Of a stretch of 64,000 bases of DNA, positions 53,911 to 62,896 are shown one piece after another; positions within the stretch are counted from its first letter, which is position 1, and each line of letters begins with the position of its first letter. The notes beneath the pieces were generated by a model. It was given only the letters and a program-made list of their open reading frames with translations, made no database searches and was not told the DNA's origin. Origin of the DNA: JAAURS01 sp044923475. GTDB lineage: Bacteria; Cyanobacteriota; Cyanobacteriia; Thermosynechococcales; Thermosynechococcaceae. The stretch covers positions 4,030,001 to 4,094,000 of the forward strand of contig NZ_CP137338.1 in the NCBI RefSeq assembly GCF_044923475.1, given 5' to 3'. A program made the translations under genes and the position numbers.

Positions 53911-55302
53911 ATGCGAAGCGAATGGATCGCGAAACGCCAAGGGCACACCAATGTGTCCCAGATGCATTATGCCCGTCAGGGCACGATTACCGAAGAAATG
54001 CATTACGTGGCCCGGCGGGAAAATTTACCCCCAGACCTGATCAAAGATGAGGTAGCGCGGGGGCGGATGATTATTCCGGCCAATATCAATCACACCAACT
54101 TAGAACCGATGGCGATCGGGATTGCGTCTAAGTGCAAGGTCAATGCCAACATCGGCGCGTCGCCCAACTCGTCGGACATGAAGGAAGAGGTGGCTAAACT
54201 GCACCTCGCGGTTAAATACGGCGCAGATACCGTTATGGACCTGTCCACCGGAGGTGGGAATCTAGATGAGATCCGCACCACCATTATCAATGCGTCGACG
54301 GTGCCCATTGGTACGGTGCCTATCTACCAGGCTCTCGAAAGCGTCCACGGCAATATTGAAAATCTGACCGCCGATGATTTCTTGCACATCATTGAAAAAC
54401 ACGCCCAGCAAGGCGTCGATTACCAAACCATCCATGCTGGGATCCTAATCGAGCACTTGCCCCTGGTACGCAACCGCATCACGGGGATTGTTTCGCGCGG
54501 CGGCGGTATTTTGGCCCGCTGGATGCTCCACCACCACAAGCAAAATCCGCTCTACACCCATTTCAACGAAATCATCGAAATTTTCAAAAAGTACGATGTG
54601 TCCTTTAGCTTGGGCGACTCGCTCCGCCCGGGCTGCACCCACGATGCCTCCGACGAAGCCCAGTTGGCTGAGCTGAAAACCTTGGGCCAGCTTACCCGCA
54701 AGGCCTGGGAACACGACATCCAAGTCATGGTCGAAGGCCCCGGTCACGTCCCGATGGATCAGATCGAGTTCAACGTGCGCAAGCAAATGGAAGAGTGTTC
54801 CGAAGCGCCGTTCTACGTGCTGGGACCGCTCGTCACCGATATTGCGCCGGGCTACGACCACATTACCTCTGCCATTGGGGCTGCGATGGCGGGCTGGTAC
54901 GGTACGGCCATGCTCTGCTATGTCACCCCTAAGGAACACTTAGGCTTACCCAATGCGGAAGACGTGCGGAATGGGCTAATTGCCTATAAGATTGCGGCCC
55001 ACGCGGCAGATATTGCCCGCCATCGTCCGGGGGCGCGCGATCGCGATGACGAACTCTCCCATGCCCGCTATAACTTCGACTGGAACCGCCAGTTCGAGTT
55101 ATCCCTCGACCCAGAACGGGCCAAGGAATACCACGACGAAACCTTGCCTGCCGATATCTACAAGACCGCCGAGTTTTGCTCCATGTGCGGACCTAAATTC
55201 TGCCCCATGCAAACCAAGGTGGATGCAGATGCCCTAACGGAACTGGAGAAATTCCTAGCGAAAGATCTCGATAAAGTTGCGGCGGCGGTTCCATCGCTCT
55301 AA
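53911..55302 (+). CDS. thiC: Phosphomethylpyrimidine synthase ThiC
   Basis: 463 aa radical-SAM enzyme converting aminoimidazole ribotide into hydroxymethylpyrimidine phosphate for thiamine synthesis. Blocks: IGASPNSSDMKEEVAKLHLA, TVMDLSTGGGNLDEIR, SLGDSLRPGCTHDASDEAQL, PGHVPMDQIEFNVRKQME, and the C-terminal 4Fe-4S motif CSMCGPKFCPM. It is preceded by a TPP riboswitch and followed by an intrinsic-terminator-like hairpin. Confidence 0.98.
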   Translation: MRSEWIAKRQGHTNVSQMHYARQGTITEEMHYVARRENLPPDLIKDEVARGRMIIPANINHTNLEPMAIGIASKCKVNANIGASPNSSDMKEEVAKLHLAVKYGADTVMDLSTGGGNLDEIRTTIINASTVPIGTVPIYQALESVHGNIENLTADDFLHIIEKHAQQGVDYQTIHAGILIEHLPLVRNRITGIVSRGGGILARWMLHHHKQNPLYTHFNEIIEIFKKYDVSFSLGDSLRPGCTHDASDEAQLAELKTLGQLTRKAWEHDIQVMVEGPGHVPMDQIEFNVRKQMEECSEAPFYVLGPLVTDIAPGYDHITSAIGAAMAGWYGTAMLCYVTPKEHLGLPNAEDVRNGLIAYKIAAHAADIARHRPGARDRDDELSHARYNFDWNRQFELSLDPERAKEYHDETLPADIYKTAEFCSMCGPKFCPMQTKVDADALTELEKFLAKDLDKVAAAVPSL

Positions 55303-55322
55303 AGCACTTTATGTCAGCATGA

Positions 55323-55356
55323 AAAAAGAGTAGCTCTTGACGGGCTGCTCTTTTTA
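55323..55356 (+). terminator. Terminator downstream of thiC
   Basis: AAGAGTAGC pairs with GCTGCTCTT (one G-U), followed by TTTTT about 20-40 bp after the thiC stop. Confidence 0.7.
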
Positions 55357-55484
55357 GATGGGTTCTCGAGGTCAAATGGGCTGAGACCCTTAACCCTGAC
55401 AATTGTTTGCTAGATTAACGATCTAGAGTGCCTTTTGCACCCTTTCCCAACTGGACACCCTACGTTACACGAGAGGATCGAGTT

Positions 55485-56207
55485 TTGCCTACTCTTGGAG
55501 TCAACATCGACCACATTGCTACTCTGCGTCAGGCGCGCCGTACCGTCGAACCCGATCCGGTGGCAGCAGCGGCGATCGCCGAACTGGCTGGCGCGGACGG
55601 GATCACCTGTCACCTGCGGGAAGATCGCCGCCACATTCAAGACCGAGACGTTCGGCTTTTGCGTCAGACCGTGCGCACCCGCCTGAACTTAGAAATGGCT
55701 GCCACGACGGAAATGGTGGACATTGCCCTCGCGCTGAAGCCCGACTACGTCACCCTCGTGCCAGAACGCCGCGAAGAAGTCACCACCGAAGGCGGACTAG
55801 ACGTAGCCGCACAGCTAGAAGTTTATACCTCTGTCGTCAAACAGCTTCAGGCTGCTAGCATTCCAGTCAGCCTATTTATCGATGCCGATCCGATGCAACT
55901 AGACGCTGCCGCTAGCACTTCGGCTCAGTTTATCGAGCTGCATACGGGCACCTATGCCGAAGCCAAAACCGAAGCGACCCAGCGCAAAGAACTAGAAGTA
56001 TTGGCCGCAGGCTGTCGTCATGCCCTCGATCGCGGCCTGCGCGTCAATGCAGGTCACGGCCTGACCTACTGGAATGTCCGTCCGGTGGCCGTTTTAGAAG
56101 GCATGGAAGAGCTAAATATCGGCCACACGATCGTCAGCCGTGCCGCCCTCGTCGGGCTAGAGCGGGCAGTGCGAGAGATGAAGCAGGCTATCCTAGGGCA
56201 AATTTGA
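55485..56207 (+). CDS. pdxJ: Pyridoxine 5'-phosphate synthase PdxJ
   Basis: 240 aa starting at TTG 55485, with GAGAGG eight bases upstream; this matches family length (about 240). A GTG at 55428 would add 19 unrelated residues. It condenses 1-deoxyxylulose 5-phosphate with 3-amino-2-oxopropyl phosphate in vitamin B6 synthesis. Blocks: LGVNIDHIATLRQARRT, ADGITCHLREDRRHIQDRDV, LNLEMAATTEMVDIAL, RVNAGHGLTYWNV and ELNIGHTIVSRAALVGLE. Confidence 0.96.
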   Translation: MPTLGVNIDHIATLRQARRTVEPDPVAAAAIAELAGADGITCHLREDRRHIQDRDVRLLRQTVRTRLNLEMAATTEMVDIALALKPDYVTLVPERREEVTTEGGLDVAAQLEVYTSVVKQLQAASIPVSLFIDADPMQLDAAASTSAQFIELHTGTYAEAKTEATQRKELEVLAAGCRHALDRGLRVNAGHGLTYWNVRPVAVLEGMEELNIGHTIVSRAALVGLERAVREMKQAILGQI

Positions 56208-56309
56208 GGTTGGCGATTAAAAATCCCTTTGCTTCGCGGGTATCGGACAGCCCCGCGAGTCCTTATAATGTAGGGCGAACCTGCGTTCGATCGCCAAGGG
56301 AATGACTGC

Positions 56310-56672
56310 GTGTTTGTTTTAAGCGGCTACGAATATCTTCTCGGATTTTTAATCATTTGCAGCCTGGTTCCAGTGCTTGCTTTGACAGCATCTAAGCTGC
56401 TGCGCCCCAGCAATCGCGGTCCCGAGCGCCGCACCACCTACGAGTCTGGGATGGAGCCAGTGGGCGGTGCTTGGATTCAGTTCAACATTCGCTACTATAT
56501 GTTTGCCCTGGTCTTCGTCATTTTTGACGTAGAGACGGTCTTTTTGTACCCGTGGGCGGTGGCATTCCATACTCTTGGCGTGCTTGCCTTCATTGAAGCG
56601 CTTATTTTTATTGCCATTCTGGTCGTGGGTTTGGTTTATGCCTGGCGCAAAGGCGCTCTGGAATGGTCTTAG
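56310..56672 (+). CDS. ndhC: NDH-1 subunit NdhC (subunit 3)
   Basis: 120 aa, GTG start. Three membrane spans; the conserved loop SNRGPERRTTYESGMEPVGG and IRYYMFALVFVIFDVETVFL identify subunit 3 of photosynthetic NDH-1. It is normally the first gene of ndhC-ndhK-ndhJ; here ndhK does not follow, and ndhJ starts 67 bp later. Confidence 0.97.
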   Translation: MFVLSGYEYLLGFLIICSLVPVLALTASKLLRPSNRGPERRTTYESGMEPVGGAWIQFNIRYYMFALVFVIFDVETVFLYPWAVAFHTLGVLAFIEALIFIAILVVGLVYAWRKGALEWS

Positions 56673-56686
56673 TAATCCACGATTCT

Positions 56687-56714
56687 ATAGGGGCGAAAGG
56701 CCCTGCGCCCCTAT
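56687..56714. repeat. Dispersed palindrome, copy 3, between ndhC and ndhJ
   Basis: ATAGGGGCGAAAGGCCCTGC followed by GCCCCTAT: same family as at 4962 and 11461. Here it lies inside an operon, in the spot where ndhK would be expected, and so may reduce read-through into ndhJ or mark a deletion scar. Confidence 0.7.
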
Positions 56715-56739
56715 CTATCCCTGAAGGAGCTGTGTTGTC

Positions 56740-57291
56740 ATGATATCTGAAACGCCCGAATCCAAGCAGCCTACTAGCCCAGAAACGGCTATTGTTCAAG
56801 AAAGCCCGATTCAAGAAACGGGTCCCCTATCGCGGCGGCTGACAGCGGATGGATTTATTCACGAGTCTTTGGGGATCGACCATCTCGGCATCGAAATTCT
56901 GAAGGTCGACCGAGAGGTTTTAGTACCCTTCGCCACAGCCCTCTATGCCTACGGATTTAACTACCTTCAGTGTCAGGCCGGATACGATGCAGGCCCAGGC
57001 CAAGATTTGGTGAGCATGTACCATCTCATTAAAGTCAAAGACAACGTCACGCAGCCAGAAGAGGTACGCGTCAAGGTCTTTTTGCCCCGCGAGAATCCGA
57101 CGGTTCCCTCTCTCTATTGGATCTGGAAAACCGCCGACTGGCAAGAGCGCGAAACCTACGACATGTACGGCATCGTCTACGAAGGCCATCCAAACCTGAA
57201 GCGTCTTCTAATGCCCGAAGATTGGGTCGGTTGGCCTTTAAGAAAGGACTACATCAGTCCAGATTTTTACGAGCTTCAAGAGGCGTACTAG
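56740..57291 (+). CDS. ndhJ: NDH-1 subunit NdhJ (30-kDa type)
   Basis: 183 aa, ATG with GGAG upstream. The N-terminal 45 residues are variable; then FATALYAYGFNYLQCQAGYD, DLVSMYHLIKVKDNV, VPSLYWIWKTADWQERETYD, MYGIVYEGHPNLKRLLMPED and WVGWPLRKDYISPDFYELQE, all conserved in NdhJ. It belongs to the hydrophilic arm of NDH-1 next to NdhK and NdhH. A strong terminator follows. Confidence 0.97.
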   Translation: MISETPESKQPTSPETAIVQESPIQETGPLSRRLTADGFIHESLGIDHLGIEILKVDREVLVPFATALYAYGFNYLQCQAGYDAGPGQDLVSMYHLIKVKDNVTQPEEVRVKVFLPRENPTVPSLYWIWKTADWQERETYDMYGIVYEGHPNLKRLLMPEDWVGWPLRKDYISPDFYELQEAY

Positions 57292-57315
57292 GGTTAGTCG
57301 ATTTGTACGACAGAA

Positions 57316-57351
57316 GGGGAGCGAGATCGATTTCGATCTCGCTCCCCTTTT
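57316..57351 (+). terminator. Intrinsic terminator after ndhJ
   Basis: GGGGAGCGAGATCGA and TCGATCTCGCTCCCC form a perfect 15-bp stem with a two-base loop, followed by TTTTCT, 25 bp after the ndhJ stop. Confidence 0.9.
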
Positions 57352-57366
57352 CTACATTAGAACCCC

Positions 57367-57684
57367 TCAGAGCCGTTCCTCTTCCAACAACGCAGCGGCA
57401 ATCGCGCAGCAGCCAAAAGCTGCCAGCAACGGCACGGGTGACAGCGTACGGACGGTCAGAAAAACGGATAGAAGCGACAGGCCAATCGAAGATAGGCTGA
57501 GCAGGCACACGTGGGGTGACATTTCCCGCTCGCTGTAAAATCCCTCCAAGGCATGGGTGGGTACGGGCACGGGCAAAACCGAACCCGGCGGGAACGCCCA
57601 AAATTGACGCTGTTCCACAAATAAGTCTGTCCAGCCATGCTCCTGGCACCACTGCTGAATGTATTGGTGAAGGACTCTAGGCAT
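57367..57684 (-). CDS. Small conserved membrane protein, unknown function
   Basis: 105 aa. An N-terminal soluble half (VLHQYIQQWCQEHGWTDLFV, QFWAFPPGSVLPVPVP) and two membrane spans near the C-terminus (LLSLSSIGLSLLSVFLTV, VPLLAAFGCCAIAAALL). Reads like a cyanobacterial-specific protein. Convergent with ndhJ. Confidence 0.75.
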   Translation of the reverse strand: MPRVLHQYIQQWCQEHGWTDLFVEQRQFWAFPPGSVLPVPVPTHALEGFYSEREMSPHVCLLSLSSIGLSLLSVFLTVRTLSPVPLLAAFGCCAIAAALLEEERL

Positions 57685-57905
57685 TGCTACTACTCGTCAA
57701 GATGATAGATGAGGTGCTTCTGCGGGACTGTTGCAACGATCGAATTTCGAACGTGAAAGAACGCAAAGCTACACGCAGTTCCCTTATCCTACGAGCCTAG
57801 CAGAGGCGTAAAACCTCGTCCCCGTCCCACAATAAATCTTAATTTCAAGGCGCTTCGGCTCGATTCAAACTGCTGAATCCAAGCCTTTAAAGACCTCAGC
57901 CCGCT

Positions 57906-58136
57906 TTAACGACTCAGCCAGCCTGCGCTCAAAACCACCGTCAAGGCCATAAACAAAACCGTAAGCGTCCAAGTGATGCGGTTTAGGGTTGTTTCAGCAC
58001 TTTTAGTACTGGTAAAAAGCTGAGCTTGACCGCCAATTGCCCCCAATCCATCTCCCTTGGGGCTGTGGAGCAGCACTAGAACGATTATCCCGAATGCAGA
58101 AAAGGCCCAGATACCCTGAAGAACTTGAACGACCAT
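57906..58136 (-). CDS. secG: Preprotein translocase subunit SecG
   Basis: 76 aa with two membrane spans (LQGIWAFSAFGIIVLVLL; LTVLFMALTVVLSAGWL) and the conserved cytoplasmic loop SPKGDGLGAIGGQAQLFTST. It assists SecYE in protein export. It lies 93 bp downstream of gpmI on the same strand, a common cyanobacterial pairing. Confidence 0.94.
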   Translation of the reverse strand: MVVQVLQGIWAFSAFGIIVLVLLHSPKGDGLGAIGGQAQLFTSTKSAETTLNRITWTLTVLFMALTVVLSAGWLSR

Positions 58137-58229
58137 GCTATTGCCTAATTAAACCGTGTCTTTAAAGGTTAACAGATGAAAGATTAACGGGCGTGCCAAT
58201 CTCAGCCCTAATTCTTGGCGCAGCACGCG

Positions 58230-59828
58230 CTAAAGTCGAATCCGTACGGGCCCTTTATTGGAACGAATTTCTATTTCAGAAGACTGGAGTAAAGAATGTC
58301 CCGTCATTTCGTCCGGCTGGGGAAGGTGCAAAATTTCTAGAATCGTTGGGGCAATGTCGGCAAGGCAGCCGTCGGTACGAAGCAAAACGTCGGTTCCGTA
58401 GCCTGGAATCTTCCGCTGTTCGCCTTCCACTAAAATAAACGGCACGGGGAAAGTTGTATGGGCGGTCCAGGGATTGCCGGATTCGTCCCACATGTATTCG
58501 GCATTGCCGTGGTCGGCTGTAATGAGCGTGGTGCCGCCCACCTTAATGACCTGCTCTAACAACTGGCCGACGCATCGATCCACCGTTTCAATAGCCTGTA
58601 CCGTCGCATCCATGTTGCCGGTATGTCCGACCATGTCTGGGTTGGCGTAGTTAATTACGACCAATGCATACTCCTGCTGCTGGATCGCTTCGGCTGCGGC
58701 GATCGTCACCTCTTTAGCCGACATCGCTGGGGATTTGTCGTAGGTGGGCACCATGGGACTGGGGACGAGAAATCTGTCTTCCCCCTCCAACGGATCTTCG
58801 ATACCGCCGTTAAAAAAGTACGTTACGTGGGCGTATTTTTCAGTTTCGGCAACCCGAAACTGTTTTAAGCCGTTGTTTGCAATAATTTCACCCAAGATGT
58901 TATCCAAGCTTTGAGGCTCAAACGCCACTCGGATGGGCAGTTGGGGGTCGTACTGCGTAAAGGTGACAAAGGACAAGGGTTCAATTAAAGTTCGCTCAAA
59001 CCCCTTAAAGTTAGGATCGACAAACGCTTGGGTCAACTGACGAGCGCGATCGGGTCGAAAATTAAAGAAAATGACTCCATCTCCCGACTCAACTGCGCCC
59101 GGAGCAATGCGCGTGGGGAGAATAAACTCGTCGGTAACTTTCTGGCTGTAAGCTTCTTCAAGCACGTCTTGGGGAGATGGCCCCAGTACTTCGCTATCTT
59201 GAGTCATGACCTCATAGGCCTTTTGAACGCGATCCCAGCGATGATCGCGGTCTAGGGCATAGTAGCGACCGCTCATCGTGACAATGCGACCCACCCCAAC
59301 GTGGGAGATTTCGGCCTGAAGGCGCTGAATTTCTTCTATGCCGCTGGTCGGCGGGGTATCGCGGCCATCCAAAATGGCGTGAATGCAGACGTCTTGAATG
59401 CCATGCTTCTTAGCGAGTTCTAGCAGCGCGAACAGGTGACTGAGATGAGAATGCACGCCACCTTGGGAGCACAGCCCGATCAGATGAAGCTTCCGATGCT
59501 TTTGAACGACGGCCTCGCAAAGTTCGACAAGGGCTGGATTTTCGAGCAGGCTGCCGTCTTCGACCGCATCTGAGATCCGTACCAGTTCTTGCGGAACCGT
59601 GCGCCCTGCACCGATGTTAAGGTGCCCGACTTCCGAATTGCCCATCTGACCCTTAGGCAGACCGACGGCCTTCCCTGAGGTTTGAATGAGCGTACTGGGA
59701 TAGGCGTGCCAAAGACTATCCATCACAGGCGTATTGGCCTTGGCGATCGCATTTCCGTCTGTTTCCTCACGGTAGCCCCAGCCATCCAAAATCACGAGGA
59801 CCACCGGAGACACTGGAGTCGGAGCCAT
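58230..59828 (-). CDS. gpmI: Cofactor-independent phosphoglycerate mutase GpmI
   Basis: 532 aa alkaline-phosphatase-superfamily enzyme interconverting 3- and 2-phosphoglycerate. Metal and nucleophile sites: VLVILDGWGYREETDGNAIA (Asp15), QMGNSEVGHLNIGAGR (Ser65 nucleophile), DGRDTPPTSG, NFRPDRARQLT, and the metal-binding NYANPDMVGHTGNM and LITADHGNAE. Full length. Confidence 0.97.
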   Translation of the reverse strand: MAPTPVSPVVLVILDGWGYREETDGNAIAKANTPVMDSLWHAYPSTLIQTSGKAVGLPKGQMGNSEVGHLNIGAGRTVPQELVRISDAVEDGSLLENPALVELCEAVVQKHRKLHLIGLCSQGGVHSHLSHLFALLELAKKHGIQDVCIHAILDGRDTPPTSGIEEIQRLQAEISHVGVGRIVTMSGRYYALDRDHRWDRVQKAYEVMTQDSEVLGPSPQDVLEEAYSQKVTDEFILPTRIAPGAVESGDGVIFFNFRPDRARQLTQAFVDPNFKGFERTLIEPLSFVTFTQYDPQLPIRVAFEPQSLDNILGEIIANNGLKQFRVAETEKYAHVTYFFNGGIEDPLEGEDRFLVPSPMVPTYDKSPAMSAKEVTIAAAEAIQQQEYALVVINYANPDMVGHTGNMDATVQAIETVDRCVGQLLEQVIKVGGTTLITADHGNAEYMWDESGNPWTAHTTFPVPFILVEGEQRKIPGYGTDVLLRTDGCLADIAPTILEILHLPQPDEMTGHSLLQSSEIEIRSNKGPVRIRL

Positions 59829-60047
59829 AGAGGTCTTTTTCCGTATAAGTTGTGTGATTTTGTTGCAATAATAACATTCCTCTTCCCCGTTCTCCTAAAT
59901 AACGCTGAGAGATTTGTTGGGAATTGTAGATGTTTTCCCCTCTCGGGGTGCGTTGAGCGTTATAAGAAGAGAGCAGCAGTCGGCTTTTCGGCTATTTCAG
60001 CGCGTCTGTTAAATTCGCTTCTCTCTATTTTTAACGATAGGTTTTTC

Positions 60048-60962
60048 ATGAGCAGCCCTTTTACCTCTTTGGGGAGACGATCGCGAAGTTTATGTCTGTG
60101 TCTGTGCCTTGTAGGGATGGGGCTGTGGATCGCCGATTCATCGCTGAGCCAAGCTCGGGCAGAAGCGAAGGAAGCGGCGATCCCGACATTCACTCGCGCT
60201 CAACTCGGGCTGCTTCGGAAGCTGCGATCGGCCAATATCATTTACCTCGGCGAGACCCACGACAGCGCGGCAGATCACGAGGCGCAGTTGGGGATCGTTC
60301 GGGCGCTCCATAGCGAGCATCCTAAAATGGCGATCGCCATGGAGATGTTCCAGCGGCCCTATCAGGTTTATTTGAGCGGTGCCTCAAGCGAGGAGGATTT
60401 GCTCGCCCAGACGGAGTATCGCAAGCGCTGGGGCTTTGACTGGAATTTGTACGCGCCTATCGTGCGGTTTGCCAGGGCCAAGGAAATTCCGCTCTTGGCC
60501 ATTAGCGCCCCGACGGAGATAAGCCGCAAGGTGGCAAAGTTGGGGTTGGGGTCCCTCGAAGGAGAAGATTTTAAGTGGATCCCGCCTCGCGCGGAGATCG
60601 ACACGACGAACGCGGCCTACCGCGCCAGAATGCTGAAGGTTTACGAGTCCTTCCATGCAGGCAAGGGCAAGAGCGATGGCTTTGACCGATTTTTCCAGAC
60701 GCAGGTGCTCTGGGACGAGACAATGGCAGAGGCGATCGCCGAGTATTGGCTGAAACATCCCGACCGTAAGATTGTGGTGCTGGTGGGGCAGGGGCATGTG
60801 TTGTTTGGCGATGGGGTCCCGAGCCGAGTGGCCCGTCGTCTCAAGGCAGCATCGCGCCAAGATTGGAAACAGTATTCGGTTTTGATTAACCCACCGGAGG
60901 AAGTCAAAAATTTGCCTTCGCGGGCGGCGGATTTTTTCTGGTTTTCGTCAATTCCGAAGTGA
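60048..60962 (+). CDS. ChaN-family (DUF399) haem-binding lipoprotein-like protein
   Basis: 304 aa from the ATG at 60048; in-frame codons back to 59682 overlap gpmI and are rejected. A Cys-rich hydrophobic N-terminus (SLCLCLCLVGMGLWIADSS) resembles a signal sequence. The domain has RSANIIYLGETHDSAADHEA, MAIAMEMFQRPYQVYLSG, AKEIPLLAISAPTEISRKVA and KIVVLVGQGHVLFGDGVPSR. E. coli-type ChaN homologues bind haem and act in iron uptake, so this may bind a tetrapyrrole at the envelope; that is inference. Confidence 0.88.
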   Translation: MSSPFTSLGRRSRSLCLCLCLVGMGLWIADSSLSQARAEAKEAAIPTFTRAQLGLLRKLRSANIIYLGETHDSAADHEAQLGIVRALHSEHPKMAIAMEMFQRPYQVYLSGASSEEDLLAQTEYRKRWGFDWNLYAPIVRFARAKEIPLLAISAPTEISRKVAKLGLGSLEGEDFKWIPPRAEIDTTNAAYRARMLKVYESFHAGKGKSDGFDRFFQTQVLWDETMAEAIAEYWLKHPDRKIVVLVGQGHVLFGDGVPSRVARRLKAASRQDWKQYSVLINPPEEVKNLPSRAADFFWFSSIPK

Positions 60963-61179
60963 AATTTGAAAACGAGTTCGGGTGCGTGACAGTATGCGCA
61001 ACGATATCCGGCACGATCTGCAACCAACGTGTAAAAACGATTCAGCATCTGCCCTGTCCCCACCGAGGACTTGCGACATAACTCCGGATTCACCAGCAGA
61101 GCGATCGAAAAGTTCTAGACAAGAGGGTTAGCGGATCGCCCCTATTTTCTGTCCTGCATCGCTTGTAAGAGGATACCCC

Positions 61180-62112
61180 CTACAAGCTGGTCTGAATGGC
61201 TTGACGTAAATTGCCCTGACAGGTCGCCAACCGTTGCTCGCCCGTCGCTGCATCCAGCCCAGTCCAGTGCATGAGAAGGGCCAGTTTCACGCGGCGATCG
61301 CTCCTTTCCAGCAACGCCACAGCCTCCTCTCGATCCAGGTCCGTTAAATCTCGAATCATCCGCACCGCTCGATCGTAAAGCTTTTGATTGGTAACCGACA
61401 CATCCACCATCCGATTACCGTAAACCTTGCCCAGCAACACCATCGTGCCCGTGGACAGAATATTCAACGCGACCTTCGTGACAGTACCCGCCTTCAAACG
61501 CGTCGAGCCTGCCAGCAACTCCGGCCCCACCAAAAGCCGAATATCTACATCTACGTCAATCTCGACCTGCGCTGCAGGCACGCAGGCCATAAAAATGGTG
61601 GTGGTTCCCTGGGTCCGGGCTGCCTGCAGCGCGCCTCGAACGTAGGGTGTCGTGCCCCCTGCAGTAATGCCGACGAGTACATCCTTAAACGTGATGCCGT
61701 GCTCTGCCACGGCTGCGGCTCCATCCTCCGCCCGATCCTCCAACGCCTCAGAACTGCGCAAGAGCGCAGGCGCGCCCCCGGCCAAAATACCTTGAACGAG
61801 TTCCGGCGGGGTACAAAACGTCGGCGGACATTCGGCAGCATCGAGCACCCCGAGGCGACCGCTGGTCCCCGCTCCAATGTAAAACAACCGCCCACCCTGA
61901 CGCAGTGCCGCTGCCGTCTTTTCTAGAGCTAAGGCCAGCGCTTCCCTGGCTCCGGTAACTGCCGCCAAAACCTTGGCATCCTCTTTGTTAAACAAATCTA
62001 CAATTTCGATCGGCGAAAGCCGATCGAGATTTTGACTGTCGGGATTGACCTGTTCCGTGAGTAAATGGCCCCTCTCTTGAAGGGGGTCGAATTCCGTCAA
62101 AGGTGTGCTCAA
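61180..62112 (-). CDS. murQ: N-acetylmuramic acid 6-phosphate etherase MurQ
   Basis: 310 aa SIS-domain enzyme. It cleaves MurNAc-6-phosphate to GlcNAc-6-phosphate and D-lactate in peptidoglycan recycling. Blocks: VNPDSQNLDRLSPIEIVDLF, GGRLFYIGAGTSGRLGVLDA, AECPPTFCTPPELVQG, AGGTTPYVRGALQAARTQG, and AGTVTKVALNILSTGTMVLL. Standard length. Confidence 0.96.
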   Translation of the reverse strand: MSTPLTEFDPLQERGHLLTEQVNPDSQNLDRLSPIEIVDLFNKEDAKVLAAVTGAREALALALEKTAAALRQGGRLFYIGAGTSGRLGVLDAAECPPTFCTPPELVQGILAGGAPALLRSSEALEDRAEDGAAAVAEHGITFKDVLVGITAGGTTPYVRGALQAARTQGTTTIFMACVPAAQVEIDVDVDIRLLVGPELLAGSTRLKAGTVTKVALNILSTGTMVLLGKVYGNRMVDVSVTNQKLYDRAVRMIRDLTDLDREEAVALLERSDRRVKLALLMHWTGLDAATGEQRLATCQGNLRQAIQTSL

Positions 62113-62243
62113 GGCTCCGTATCCGCCGCGCGATCGACAACACCCATTACCCTACCATGCAGTATTCCCAAGCCATGCCAATCGCAAAAGCCACACTCTA
62201 GAGCGCGACCTCGAACGATCCCCTTCAGTTTTTGGATTGCAGC

Positions 62244-62558
62244 TTAGAGATAGTACGATGACTCGACGAGATCGAGCTGTTGGCGTAAATTTTTAGGCAA
62301 CGCAGCGCGCTCCTCTGGCGAGATTTCGTGGTACGCCTGGGCTAGCCGGATCATCTCGAGATTGTGCTGCGCCTGGAGTCGCTCAACCTGACGGTGAACC
62401 TGCACGAGCTTCTGAGTTGTTGCGTGAAGCGCCCGCTGAGAGGCATAGGGCGATGCTGTTTTTGAAGGATCGTCCCCCGTCAAAAGCACCCATGCTTTTT
62501 GGAGCCAGCTTCTGGCTTTAGGGCCGGACGAATCGATTTGATGATTGTCGCTAAACAT
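62244..62558 (-). CDS. Small conserved hypothetical protein
   Basis: 104 aa, ATG at 62558. Unrecognised. N-terminus contains a short W-rich segment (SWLQKAWVLLTGDDP) and the rest is a predicted coiled coil (LHATTQKLVQVHRQVERLQA) with a tail ending SYYL. No membrane span. It lies 131 bp upstream of murQ on the same strand. Confidence 0.65.
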   Translation of the reverse strand: MFSDNHQIDSSGPKARSWLQKAWVLLTGDDPSKTASPYASQRALHATTQKLVQVHRQVERLQAQHNLEMIRLAQAYHEISPEERAALPKNLRQQLDLVESSYYL

Positions 62559-62896
62559 GGCTAGGTCTCCCGCATTGGATTGAAGCTACCTTCCGCTTCT
62601 CTCAGTATGCCCGAGCTGCCTATCGGAGCGATCGCTTTACCCCCCAGAATCACATTAAGTATGCTTAAGAAGTAAAATAAAGTTTAAGACTCAAAATGAA
62701 GAACAGTATTTTAGACCTCTCTAAAATCTCAACCGCATTCGATAGAAGAAAACCGAACTTGCTAAAGTAGTGTGGAACGGGACAGTAAAAAGTATCAATG
62801 ACAAAAGTCGTTGAAAGTCGTTTGCTCGACCGCAAAGTATCTTCAGCCCGTCTAGACCGCAAACCCTTGCCCCGGAGTTCGACTCAGGATTCAGAA

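Noticed and set aside
59682..60047. Upstream extension of the ChaN-like protein
   Set aside because: The extension runs antisense through gpmI; the signal-like sequence begins at 60048.
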